From Thermoactinomycetaceae bacterium (GTDB lineage: Bacteria; Bacillota; Bacilli; Thermoactinomycetales; Thermoactinomycetaceae): 64,000 nt of DNA. Positions 10,535-19,616 of this stretch are shown here, piece by piece. The notes under the pieces are model-generated. The model was given only the letters and a program-made list of their open reading frames with translations, made no database searches and had not been told where the DNA came from. The DNA lies in contig JANWIG010000055.1 of the NCBI GenBank assembly GCA_025449975.1, positions 1 to 64,000 of the forward strand, given 5' to 3'. The translations under genes and the position numbers were made by a program. Within the stretch, counting starts at the first letter, position 1. Every line of letters begins with the position of its first letter.

Positions 10535-12022
10535 ATGAAATCGAAAGTAAAGACTACGATATTACTTGCTTGGTTGATGGGGATCCTAGTCGTACTAAGT
10601 GGTTGTTCCTCGGTGATAGATCAAATTCAAAAAACGACGGGGAACAATGTCGAGCAAGTAGAGACCAAGGTGGGAGGGCAAGCGTACCAATCAGAGCCAT
10701 CCGGTGAAGAACAGCAGCTTGCGCCCATACCAGCAACGGAGCTTAAACACATTCTCATGGATGATGGAATAGGCAGGTATGCTGGAGAAAAATTTGACCG
10801 CATAAAGGTATTTGAGGCGTTGTCGCAAATACCCAAAGGAATGTCTAGCGAGAAAATTTATGCCTATTTGCTGGGTTTGGTAGGCGAAAACTATAAAATG
10901 GAAGATAGTTACTTTATGAAGTTTACGCCCAATTATCAATCACAAGTGGATCTGATTAAGCACCAACCAAAAAGCCCATCTTCTCAGTCCAAAAAGGCAA
11001 ATGTGATTGTGTTTCTAAATATAACAGATTCAATGGGAAAAGAGGAGAATGGAAAGAGTAAATTTCAAGAGGCCAAAGAGGCCCTGAAGAAGTTTGCAGC
11101 CTCACTTCCAAGTGATGCCAACTTATCAGTCGGTATTTTTGGGCATAAAGCAGTTGTTGACAACAATCCGTTAGCGAAATGCAAGTCTCCGGAGATAATT
11201 TATCCCAAACAGCCTTATAATGCCCAAAAGTTGCAAGCAGCTTTAGAGCAAACGTATCCAGCAGCAGCAGAAAGTCCATTATCTTTGGCGGTTCGGTCTA
11301 CTTTTGAACAAACGGATTCTACAGCGAGGAATGTAGTTATTATTATCACAGATCAAGCGGATCAATGCGGAGGAGATCCGGTTCGTGAAGCGGAGGAAAT
11401 TCATTTTTCTAAACAGGTTTCTACTTTCCAAGTCATTGGTCTCGATGTCTCTACAAAAGATGAGATTGAGTTAAAACAATTGGCTACGACTGCTGGCGGT
11501 AATTTTAGTAAAACTTCAGATCAGCAGGAAATCGAAGAGACGCTTGGGTCCATCCAAAAAGAAATTGCTCGAAACAATCAACCTTGGCAACTAGTGGCCC
11601 TATCGAAAATTACTGAAGCTTATCGGACAGATCAAAACAGTTTAAAGGAGAGTTACCAAGGTGTTGTTGATAAATTAAATCTTGAATATGAACGACTTGT
11701 AGAGGCCAATGACTATATTAAAGAGCTACAAAAGATCAACGCCAAAGAATGGGCACAAATGGACAAATGGATTGAAGATCGTTATAAACAAGTTGGCAAA
11801 CATATGAGTGATCTGTTGAAAAATGTGAACGCGAAAATTGACGCAGAATGGAAAAACAGTGTCAGTAGGCTCGAGCAAGATTGGAAAGCTGACGGAAAGT
11901 CTGTTGAAGAGTTTAATCAATATAAAGAGAGCGTTATGAGAGCTCATTCCATTACGCCTTCAGAAAGTAGCTTAGAAATTGTGACCGAGCAGAGTGGTTC
12001 TATCAATGGTTCATCGGAGTGA
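10535..12022 (+). CDS. Lipoprotein with von Willebrand factor A domain
   Basis: A 495-residue exported lipoprotein. The signal peptide ends in LSGC with Cys24. A vWA domain spans about 165-350. The MIDAS position that normally reads DxSxS is NITDS here, so the first Asp is replaced by Asn and the first Ser by Thr, while a later TD (IIITDQAD) is kept. The last about 130 residues are charged and helical, probably coiled coil. Function is unknown; vWA lipoproteins typically mediate protein contacts. A GAAAGGCAGG site precedes the ATG. It is followed by a coupled small gene. Confidence 0.75.
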   Translation: MKSKVKTTILLAWLMGILVVLSGCSSVIDQIQKTTGNNVEQVETKVGGQAYQSEPSGEEQQLAPIPATELKHILMDDGIGRYAGEKFDRIKVFEALSQIPKGMSSEKIYAYLLGLVGENYKMEDSYFMKFTPNYQSQVDLIKHQPKSPSSQSKKANVIVFLNITDSMGKEENGKSKFQEAKEALKKFAASLPSDANLSVGIFGHKAVVDNNPLAKCKSPEIIYPKQPYNAQKLQAALEQTYPAAAESPLSLAVRSTFEQTDSTARNVVIIITDQADQCGGDPVREAEEIHFSKQVSTFQVIGLDVSTKDEIELKQLATTAGGNFSKTSDQQEIEETLGSIQKEIARNNQPWQLVALSKITEAYRTDQNSLKESYQGVVDKLNLEYERLVEANDYIKELQKINAKEWAQMDKWIEDRYKQVGKHMSDLLKNVNAKIDAEWKNSVSRLEQDWKADGKSVEEFNQYKESVMRAHSITPSESSLEIVTEQSGSINGSSE

Positions 12023-12029
12023 GGACAGA

Positions 12030-12359
12030 ATGCAAACAAAGCCTTATGAAGTTCGGTACGACCGACGCTTAAAAATTGATCGTCCATTTCTGCATATTGA
12101 CTATGAAGAGCTATCCGAGGCAGAAAGAGAGGAATTTGAACTGATCTGTCAAGAAATATGTTCAAAAATTCCTGATCAGATTAAGGCGTGGGAACAAGAA
12201 TATAACGATAAGTATGAGTCACTCAAAGAAGCAGATGACGAAGAAGTATTTTATCAACTAACGGATGAGCTAAATGAAATTTCAAGTCGAATCTGTGATT
12301 TAAACCTGTTGTTTCTGTATATTGAAGGAACATATATTTCACAAAGTATTCATGCATAA
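12030..12359 (+). CDS. Small acidic protein coupled to the vWA lipoprotein
   Basis: 109 residues, strongly acidic, mostly helical, without signal or membrane segment. No family is recognised. The ATG at 12030 lies behind a GGAGTGAGGA site and 8 nt after the lipoprotein stop; an upstream in-frame ATG at 11994 lies inside the lipoprotein gene and has no ribosome site. The tight spacing suggests co-expression. Because this product looks cytoplasmic and the lipoprotein is extracellular, direct contact is not obvious. Confidence 0.7.
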   Translation: MQTKPYEVRYDRRLKIDRPFLHIDYEELSEAEREEFELICQEICSKIPDQIKAWEQEYNDKYESLKEADDEEVFYQLTDELNEISSRICDLNLLFLYIEGTYISQSIHA

Positions 12360-12361
12360 GG

Positions 12362-12399
12362 AAAAGGCGTTTGACAAATTCTATTGTCAAACGCCTTTT
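12362..12399 (+). terminator. Intrinsic terminator after the vWA operon
   Basis: A long perfect stem (AAAAGGCGTTTGACAA / TTGTCAAACGCCTTTT) with a short loop. The A and T flanks make it usable in both directions. Confidence 0.85.
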
Positions 12400-12450
12400 G
12401 ATGAGTTTTATTAACAATATTTACATGTCAAGACAAATAGAATTTTTTAT

Positions 12451-12467
12451 TGTTAAGTTTTTGTTAA
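12451..12467 (-). promoter_or_regulatory. Possible PhoP box pair upstream of the phosphate operon
   Basis: Two TGTTAA hexamers at 12451 and 12462 with an 11-nt period; on the minus strand this reads TTAACA, 5 nt, TTAACA, the spacing of Bacillus PhoP direct repeats. Further TGTTAA copies occur at 12513 and near 12554. The orientation is opposite to the usual one relative to the gene, and the region is AT rich, so this is tentative. Confidence 0.3.
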
Positions 12468-12577
12468 GAGGAAATTAATATGTAATAAATATTTAATCAT
12501 ATGTATTTTCATTGTTAATTTTGCGCTGTATCATTATGTAGGCGAATAAAAAGCTGTTAAGTCAGGGGGAGAATTCA

Positions 12578-13201
12578 TTGTTTTTTAATCGATCGAAGGA
12601 CCGGCTTTTTTATCAAGTCCTAGTAGATGCCACTTCCAATATCATCCAAGCATCCCAATTATTCCGTGAAAATATTGAAACGTTGGCGGAAAAAGAGAAA
12701 TATGCAGAGAAAATTAAGGAACTGGAGTCAAAAGGCGATGAGTATACCCATTTACTGATCCGAGAGCTTAATCAAACGTTTGTCACGCCTCTTGACAGGG
12801 AAGACATTTTGGAGCTTGCCGTTAAAATTGATGATGTCTTAGATGGAATTGAGGCATCGGCTGCCCGTTTTGTTTATTTACATATCGATCATTCTACTCC
12901 CTATCTAGTGAAATTTGGCGAGATTATAGAGACTTGTGCGGGATATTTGCAAGAAGCCTTCCTAGCATTGGAGAAAAGAAACTATGCGCAAGTGAGAAAG
13001 TTATCAATCGAGATCAACAAGCTTGAAAATCAAGGTGACAGGCTAATGCGAGAAGGGATCTCAGAAATGCTGCTCAAGAAAGATATTGATATATTAGAAT
13101 TGATCAAGATGAAGGAAGTATACGAGAAACTAGAAAATGTTACAGATACGTTTGAAGATCTGTTTAGTGTGCTGGAAGGTGTGGTTATGAAATATGCCTG
13201 A
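12578..13201 (+). CDS. DUF47 (PhoU-like) phosphate transport accessory protein
   Basis: A 207-residue all-helical protein of the DUF47/YkaA family, PhoU-like regulators encoded next to PiT phosphate transporters. Typical family features are the KIKELESKGDEYTH helix and a second KLENQGDRLMREG helix with acidic residues that bind metal in PhoU relatives. The start is a TTG at 12578 behind AGGGGGAGA. It overlaps the transporter gene by 8 nt, so the two are probably produced together. Confidence 0.9.
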   Translation: MFFNRSKDRLFYQVLVDATSNIIQASQLFRENIETLAEKEKYAEKIKELESKGDEYTHLLIRELNQTFVTPLDREDILELAVKIDDVLDGIEASAARFVYLHIDHSTPYLVKFGEIIETCAGYLQEAFLALEKRNYAQVRKLSIEINKLENQGDRLMREGISEMLLKKDIDILELIKMKEVYEKLENVTDTFEDLFSVLEGVVMKYA

Positions 13202-14189
13202 TCCATTTATACTAATGGTCATCGTAATTATTCTTGCTCTCATCTTTGACTTTACGAACGGTTGGCATGATACCGCAAATGCGATCGCAACGGTTGTTGG
13301 GACACGGACATTATCTCCTACCAAAGCGATTATCATGGCAGCACTTCTTAATTTAGCAGGAGCCTTTTTTTCAACAGAAGTAGCAAAAACCATCGGAAAA
13401 GATATTGTAGATGCCCAGCTGATTACCAATGTTGTTTTAGTCTCTGCCTTGCTAGCTGTGATTATCTGGAATGTGGTTACTGTTTTAATGGGGCTGCCTA
13501 CCAGTTCCTCGCATGCCTTGATTGGAAGCTTGGTTGGTGCAGCGATCGCTTATAAAGGTTTTGCAGTCATCCAGATCAATGGAATCATCATGATTTTAGT
13601 TGCTTTGGTGATTTCTCCGTTATTGGGAGGACTCATTTCCTTTCTGATGATGAAAGCGATTCGTGTGATTTTTGCTGATAAAGCCCCTTCGAAAGTAAAA
13701 CGGTTTTTTCGTCCGTTGCAAATCTTTTCCTCTGCGTTTATGGCGTTTAGTCATGGGGCTTCAGATGCCCAAAAGGCGATGGGAATTATCACGATGGCAC
13801 TGATTCTCGGAGGGGTTCAATCGGAGATGATTGTTCCTTTTTGGGTGATGCTTTCGGCTGGATTGGCGATGGCGCTTGGAACTGCCTTAGGCGGTTGGAA
13901 AGTAATCCAAACGATTGGCTCACGGTTAAGTCGTTTAGAAACACCACATGGCTTTGCGGCTGAGACGGGGGCAGCACTCCTTCTAGCCACTACTGCTTCG
14001 GTCGGTATTCCAGTTAGTACCACTCATACGATTACTGGAGCAATCATGGGGGTTGGTTCAGCAGAACGAATTCGGAGTGTACGTTGGAGTGTAGCAGGAA
14101 AGATTATTTCTGCATGGGTGTTTACCTTACCAGGAACAGCAATCATGGGTTATATTTTTTATATGATCTTTCGTATTTTAGAAAATTAA
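13194..14189 (+). CDS. pit: PiT-family inorganic phosphate transporter
   Basis: A 331-residue membrane protein that imports metal-phosphate or phosphate by ion symport. The two inverted PiT signatures are present: FDFTNGWHDTANAIAT near 17-32 and AFSHGASDAQKAMG near 185. About ten membrane helices are evident. It overlaps the upstream DUF47 gene; a terminator lies downstream. Confidence 0.93.
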   Translation: MPDPFILMVIVIILALIFDFTNGWHDTANAIATVVGTRTLSPTKAIIMAALLNLAGAFFSTEVAKTIGKDIVDAQLITNVVLVSALLAVIIWNVVTVLMGLPTSSSHALIGSLVGAAIAYKGFAVIQINGIIMILVALVISPLLGGLISFLMMKAIRVIFADKAPSKVKRFFRPLQIFSSAFMAFSHGASDAQKAMGIITMALILGGVQSEMIVPFWVMLSAGLAMALGTALGGWKVIQTIGSRLSRLETPHGFAAETGAALLLATTASVGIPVSTTHTITGAIMGVGSAERIRSVRWSVAGKIISAWVFTLPGTAIMGYIFYMIFRILEN

Positions 14190-14235
14190 ACGACTATTTA
14201 ACTATCTTTGTTAAATTTTTCGCAAAGATGATTGT

Positions 14236-14285
14236 AAGTCTCTATTTTCCCACTTGTCAAACAGCGGAGAAGGAGACTTTTTTAT
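14236..14285 (+). terminator. Intrinsic terminator after pit
   Basis: The stem AAGTCTC 14236-14242 / GAGACTT 14273-14279 with a loop of about 30 nt is followed by a T run. Confidence 0.65.
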
Positions 14286-14436
14286 TTTGATTTCTTGGAT
14301 GATATTGACGAATTTCGCCGTTTATTTTAGTATTTATTTACGAAGTTTTACCGTGGTTAAAAAGTTACAAACGAAAGAAATCATGATTGGATGAGTTTAC
14401 GTCATCGAAATTTAATTATATATATCATGTAATAAT

Positions 14437-14451
14437 TGATAATGATTATTA
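14437..14451 (+). promoter_or_regulatory. Fur box of the siderophore operon
   Basis: TGATAAT-G-ATTATTA matches the 7-1-7 Fur consensus (TGATAATNATTATCA) with one mismatch. It lies about 36 nt before the first NIS synthetase start, so iron repression of the operon is expected. Confidence 0.85.
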
Positions 14452-14486
14452 TTGTTGTTATTCTAAAAGAGGATGAATGATTACCT

Positions 14487-16292
14487 ATGATGAAAAAGAG
14501 CAAAGCGGATCTACTCGTGATCCAGCACCTGTTGAATGCAATAGTCCGAGAAAATCTACTGTCCAAAGATGTGCAATGGTTTACCACTGACCATCCCCAG
14601 TATCTTTTCCTCTTTCACTGCAGCCAATCATTTTGGTTACAAATCCCAATTAAGCAACAAGGTGCCTTTACCCGATTTGCTTTTGACTCTCCGATCATCA
14701 TTAAGCAAAATGATCAAAGATTTGTGATAGAGAAATTGGTTGATTTTATCGAATTTATACGCAATAAACTCAATATTGCTATTTCGGAGTCGCTAGTAAG
14801 GGAACTAGTCAATTCTCGAGATAATTTAATTCTAGCTTATCAAGAGTGGGAACGGCGACAAGATTGGAGTAAACAAGTTGTTCAGCAATATCAAGAGACG
14901 GAGGGTCCCCCGTCTTGTTGGATTGATGTCTTGCAGTTTTTAAAGAGAAAAAGCGGCTTGGATGAATATCTTTACTCGGAAGGATCCATCATTGAAGGGC
15001 ATCCGCTTCATCCAAATGCGAAAACGAAGTTTGGGCTTTCTGATCAAGAGATCATTAAGTATGCTCCTGAGTTTGCTCAAGTGGTACCGATTCGACTCAT
15101 TTTGATCCCGAAAAGAGATGTTCAAACAGCAAGTGTGGAATCATTTGATTTATATAGCAGACTGTTTGGTCAAAATCCAAATCTCCTTCAGCAGATCAAA
15201 AATGAGTGTATCAAAAGAGGTGGATCATTGGATGATTATCAGCTCTTTTTTGTTCATCCTTGGCAATATGAGCACATTTTACCAAAACTTTATAAAGAGG
15301 ATTGGAATGATTGGATTCATTTGCCATTTTCGATTGACTCACAGGCTACGTTGTCTTTTCGGACAATGGCATTGTTAGATCATTGTTATCATGTCAAATT
15401 ACCTGTTTATGTTCAAGCGACAAGTGCCATCCGTACCGTATCTCCAGAAACAGCGATGAATGGTCCGCGCTTATCGCGAATTTTAAATGAGTTGCTGAGC
15501 CGAGAAAAAAGAATAGCGGAACGGATGATTATTTTACCAGAGCGATTTGGTGCATATTTCAATAAGATTGAAAACGATCCGGAGGCGTTTTATCAAAGGA
15601 ACTTAGCGTTTATATTGCGGGATAGCCCTCGTAAGTTTACAAAGGAAGATGAAATGGCATGGGTTGGAGCTAGCCTGACAGCAAACAATCCATGGGAAAA
15701 GACACCATTACTCCTTGATTTAATCAAACAATATTTTATGACGTCAGAGATTACGTGGAGACAAGCAGTGGAATATTTTGAGCATTATACCAGTCAAGTC
15801 TTGGCGCCTTTTGTCGTGTTAATACAAAAGTATGGCGTAGCTTTAGAAGGGCATATGCAAAATACACTGATTATTACGAAGAGAGGGCGGGTAATCCGTT
15901 GTATTGTCCGGGACCTTGGGGGGATCCGAATTGATCAAAATCGGTTAAAAAAGCAGATGGACTTGACTCTTTTTCGATCTTCTTCCATTTTTACTGAGAA
16001 AATAGAAGAGGTTTATCAACTATTTTTTCACTCTGTGTTGCAAAATCATTTTGGCGAAATGATTTTTACACTTGCTTCTTACTTTGAAATGGATGAAAAG
16101 CCATTTTGGAAGATTGTACATAAATATTTATTGCAATCATTGGATAAAGAAGATCCCTTTTATGAGAAAGATATGAATGCTTTTATGCAACCAATCATTC
16201 AAGTCAAAGCCCTTTTGTCGATGCGGATGAATCAGATAGCACAAGATTATATCTATTCGCCACAGAAAAATCCGCTCGTTTGGTTGGACTAA
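14487..16292 (+). CDS. IucA/IucC-type NIS siderophore synthetase 1
   Basis: A 601-residue NRPS-independent siderophore synthetase, which uses ATP to join a carboxylate such as citrate to an amine or alcohol. The family signatures are visible: EGHPLHPNAKTKFG near 170 (nucleotide and phosphate binding), IRTVSPETAMNGPRLSR near 310, EGHMQNTLI near 455 and VRDLGGIRI near 475, followed by a C-terminal FhuF-like metal transporter region. It is the first gene behind a Fur box and lies 16 nt upstream of a second synthetase. Substrate class cannot be assigned from sequence by eye. Confidence 0.92.
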   Translation: MMKKSKADLLVIQHLLNAIVRENLLSKDVQWFTTDHPQYLFLFHCSQSFWLQIPIKQQGAFTRFAFDSPIIIKQNDQRFVIEKLVDFIEFIRNKLNIAISESLVRELVNSRDNLILAYQEWERRQDWSKQVVQQYQETEGPPSCWIDVLQFLKRKSGLDEYLYSEGSIIEGHPLHPNAKTKFGLSDQEIIKYAPEFAQVVPIRLILIPKRDVQTASVESFDLYSRLFGQNPNLLQQIKNECIKRGGSLDDYQLFFVHPWQYEHILPKLYKEDWNDWIHLPFSIDSQATLSFRTMALLDHCYHVKLPVYVQATSAIRTVSPETAMNGPRLSRILNELLSREKRIAERMIILPERFGAYFNKIENDPEAFYQRNLAFILRDSPRKFTKEDEMAWVGASLTANNPWEKTPLLLDLIKQYFMTSEITWRQAVEYFEHYTSQVLAPFVVLIQKYGVALEGHMQNTLIITKRGRVIRCIVRDLGGIRIDQNRLKKQMDLTLFRSSSIFTEKIEEVYQLFFHSVLQNHFGEMIFTLASYFEMDEKPFWKIVHKYLLQSLDKEDPFYEKDMNAFMQPIIQVKALLSMRMNQIAQDYIYSPQKNPLVWLD

Positions 16293-16308
16293 AAGAAGGA
16301 GTGGTGTC

Positions 16309-18333
16309 ATGGTAATCGAGTTAGAAAAAACGTTAGAATACATTTATCAAAATATTTTATCAGGTGGTTATGATCCCTACGAAGCAGAAATGCTCTATTT
16401 TTTGGAGAAACAAAAGCCTGCTTATGTTCCAGCGTATCAAAAATACCTTTCCAAAGCCAGAGAGACCGTTTTAAAAGCAGTTGTTTCCTCGATGTTAAGG
16501 GAGAATATCATGGATCTTTCTAATAAGCCATCGCTGACTGTAGAAGAGGCGAAAAAACAGCTGGGAAGGATTTCTGAGTCAGAAAATCATTATATCGGTT
16601 ATCATCGACTCACTTTGAAGCAAGGAGGAGAAATTTGGATCCCTGTACAGAGGATTTACGCGTTTCAGCGATATGTTATCGATCGACCGTTTTATATCGG
16701 ACAAGACGGGGAAAGAAGAACACTTTCCCATCCGATCGAATGGATCTATCTCCTAAAAAATGAATCTTCCTATCGTTGGGAGGAGCTAGCTCAAGAATTG
16801 TGCAATGCTTGTGCCAATCAGGCATTGGCATATGCATTTTGGGAGCATAAAAGACGAAGCATTGCCAAAGAGATGACCAAGGCAGGGATGACCAATCTAC
16901 TGGAGTGGGTCTCACATCAAAAGCAACATCAGCACCGTTTTAACAGCAGTCTGTTTTTTGAACAGCTATGTATCGAAGGGCATAACTTGCATCCTGGAGC
17001 CAAAACGAAGATGGGAATGGAGCCTTCAGCTGTTTTTGCCTATTCCCCCGAATGTCAAGGTGCTCCACATCTTCACTTTGTTGCGGTTCATAAAGAGATG
17101 ACAGAGTGGAGTGTTTATACAAAATGTCGTAGCGATCTTTGGGATCAGTATCCTGGATTACAAGAGGCTGTTTTGGAACAAGGGATCGATCTGGAATTGT
17201 ATCTCATCATTCCTGTTCACGTTTGGCAATGGGAACGAGTGATTCCTCATTTATATGCGTCTGAAATCGCTCAGAATCTAATTATTCCAATTCATAATTA
17301 TTCGATTGCCAGTCAAGCGATGTCCTCCTTTCGAACGGTTCAACCTGTCGCTCTGGACTCGTTAGAGAGATGGTCAGTCAAAGTATCTGTCGATAGTCAG
17401 ATGACTTCAACCGTTCGCTCTATTTCCCGTTATACAACGAACAATGGTCCCCGCTTTACGGAATGTATTCTAAAAATTATTGAGCAAGAACTACTACTCA
17501 AAGGAAGAGTTACACCATTAGGAGAGTGGCTCGGATTCAATTTTAAATCCGAAGATGAACGAAAAAGCCGGAATTTATCAGCCGTTTTCCGTGAATCAGT
17601 CGAGAGCCAGATCGGCGATGATGAGTTGGCGATTGTCGGAACTGCTCTCTATGCTCCTTCCCCGACGACGGGACAAGCTCTCATCTGTGATCTCATTGAG
17701 CAGTATTATTGGCAAATGGATCAGATGGATTTACAACAAGCGGTCAAGCAGTTTGTAGCGGAATATGCGACCCTCGTTTTGTCTGGGTATCTTACGCTGA
17801 TGGTGAAGTATGGCGTAGGATTGGAAGGGCATTTGCAGAATAGTGTTCCGGTGTTTCGTCGTGGAAAGCCTACTCGCCTGCTCATTCGTGACTGGGGTGG
17901 AGCAAGAATTTACAAAAAGCGATTAGAAAAATATGAACTTCCTATTCATTTGTTACCAGGCTCTTTAACGCTGGCTAATGAAGAAAATGAAATGAGAAAT
18001 AAAGTATTTTATACTGTATATCAAAACCATTTAGGGGAAGTAATCATACAAATTTGCAAATATTATGGTATTTCGGAAAGCGAATTATGGCAAATTATTT
18101 TCTCAGTGACCGATCAGATCTTTAGTCAGTTGATGAAAGAAGATCAGGTGCGCGAAGATGCGAAGGCGGATCGCAACTATTTTTATCAGTCGGATGTTTT
18201 ACATAAAGCACTAGCCTATATGCGGTTGGCTCCACATAAAGGGGATGTTTACGTTGCTGTTCCCAATCCGCTATATCCGTATGCCTGCCAAAAGGAGAAG
18301 TTTTCTAGTGAGAGGATGATGACGGTTGAATAA
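16309..18333 (+). CDS. IucA/IucC-type NIS siderophore synthetase 2
   Basis: A 674-residue second NIS synthetase with the same landmarks: EGHNLHPGAKTKMG near 225, TVRSISRYTTNNGPRF near 365, EGHLQNSVP near 505 and RDWGGARI near 530. It is longer than its neighbour at the N-terminus and divergent from it, so the two probably perform successive condensations rather than being a recent duplicate. AAGAAGGAG precedes the ATG. The following decarboxylase overlaps it by 8 nt. Confidence 0.92.
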   Translation: MVIELEKTLEYIYQNILSGGYDPYEAEMLYFLEKQKPAYVPAYQKYLSKARETVLKAVVSSMLRENIMDLSNKPSLTVEEAKKQLGRISESENHYIGYHRLTLKQGGEIWIPVQRIYAFQRYVIDRPFYIGQDGERRTLSHPIEWIYLLKNESSYRWEELAQELCNACANQALAYAFWEHKRRSIAKEMTKAGMTNLLEWVSHQKQHQHRFNSSLFFEQLCIEGHNLHPGAKTKMGMEPSAVFAYSPECQGAPHLHFVAVHKEMTEWSVYTKCRSDLWDQYPGLQEAVLEQGIDLELYLIIPVHVWQWERVIPHLYASEIAQNLIIPIHNYSIASQAMSSFRTVQPVALDSLERWSVKVSVDSQMTSTVRSISRYTTNNGPRFTECILKIIEQELLLKGRVTPLGEWLGFNFKSEDERKSRNLSAVFRESVESQIGDDELAIVGTALYAPSPTTGQALICDLIEQYYWQMDQMDLQQAVKQFVAEYATLVLSGYLTLMVKYGVGLEGHLQNSVPVFRRGKPTRLLIRDWGGARIYKKRLEKYELPIHLLPGSLTLANEENEMRNKVFYTVYQNHLGEVIIQICKYYGISESELWQIIFSVTDQIFSQLMKEDQVREDAKADRNYFYQSDVLHKALAYMRLAPHKGDVYVAVPNPLYPYACQKEKFSSERMMTVE

Positions 18334-19513
18334 TCTGGTCAAATTTATCTTGGAAAAGAAAAAGAAGAAAAAAGGTGTTCCCTTTTGTGCATATATCTAT
18401 GATCTAAAAGCTTTGCGTAACCATGTTGTCAAGGTTGTGAAGCACTTGCCAGACAATTGTTTTATGTATTATGCAGTAAAGGCCAACGCTCATCCCAATA
18501 TTATTAGCGCACTGGCTCCCATTGTCCATGGCTTTGAGGTTGCTTCCGGTGGAGAGATTCGAAAGGTACGTGCAGTTTGTCCTGAAGCAGAACTTATATT
18601 TGGTGGTCCTGGGAAAGTAGATGATGAATTGCATGAAGCAATCACAAAGAAAGTAAAATATATTCATGTTGAGAGCTTGCAAGAGTTGAATCGTTTAAAA
18701 GAGATCGTTCATCATCGGCGAGATAAAGTATCGATTTTGTTACGGGTAAACTTGCGTGATGCCTTGCCAGTCGGTCGCTTGCAGATGGCAGGAACAGCAA
18801 CGCAATTTGGGATTGATGAATTAGAAGTGGAAACGGTATTGGCTGAAGCGCTAGAGGATCGTTATATTCAAGTAGCTGGTTTTCACTTTCATGCCCTCTC
18901 CAACAATTTAGATAAAGAAGAACATCTTCGCTTTATTTCCCACTGTTATGAAAAAAGCGAGATGTGGGCTGAACGATTTGGCATTCCTATTTCTGTGGTC
19001 AATGTCGGTGGAGGAATCGGGATAAATTATGACGATGTGGAGAAGCAATTTTCATGGTCGAGTTTTACTGAAAAACTATCCGAGTATCTTCCGAAGAAAG
19101 AGAACTTTCCAGCGTTGTATTTTGAGTGTGGACGCTACCTGACCGCTTTTAGCGGATATTATATTGCGGAAGTATTGGATATCAAGCAGAACCACGGTAA
19201 ATGGTTTGTTATTTTACGTGGAGGCTCTCATCACTTCCGCTTACCCGCAGCATGGAAACATAATCATCCATTTGAAGTGATCGAAGTGGACGATTGGCCG
19301 TACTCCTTTTCAAGACCTGAGCTATGTCGAGAGCGGATCACCGTAGCAGGCGAATTATGTACGCCTAATGATATTTTAGCGCGAGATGTCTTTATCGAGA
19401 GATTACAAATCGGCGATTTGCTACTCTTTCAAATGGCTGGGGCATACGGATGGGATATCTCGCATCGTGACTTTTTAAGTCACTCATATCCACAACAATT
19501 ATTTATGGAGTAA
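18326..19513 (+). CDS. PLP-dependent decarboxylase of siderophore biosynthesis (SbnH-like)
   Basis: A 395-residue alanine-racemase-fold (type III) decarboxylase. The PLP lysine is Lys52 in YYAVKANAHP, followed by HFHALSNN, NVGGGIG and the substrate motif CTPNDILA near 345. In staphyloferrin B synthesis SbnH decarboxylates a citryl-diaminopropionate intermediate; a comparable role is inferred from the operon context. A TTG start at 18326 sits within the end of the upstream gene, behind GAGAGGATGATG. A run of six lysine residues occurs at positions 11-16. Confidence 0.85.
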   Translation: MNNLVKFILEKKKKKKGVPFCAYIYDLKALRNHVVKVVKHLPDNCFMYYAVKANAHPNIISALAPIVHGFEVASGGEIRKVRAVCPEAELIFGGPGKVDDELHEAITKKVKYIHVESLQELNRLKEIVHHRRDKVSILLRVNLRDALPVGRLQMAGTATQFGIDELEVETVLAEALEDRYIQVAGFHFHALSNNLDKEEHLRFISHCYEKSEMWAERFGIPISVVNVGGGIGINYDDVEKQFSWSSFTEKLSEYLPKKENFPALYFECGRYLTAFSGYYIAEVLDIKQNHGKWFVILRGGSHHFRLPAAWKHNHPFEVIEVDDWPYSFSRPELCRERITVAGELCTPNDILARDVFIERLQIGDLLLFQMAGAYGWDISHRDFLSHSYPQQLFME

Positions 19514-19616
19514 AGATACGTTGAGAATCCGGCCGAAAAAGGTAAATCATTTGCTGGTCTTTTATATCCCTGAATGACTATCTAAGAATCCTCTTGTGTT
19601 AAATTCAGTAAAACAT

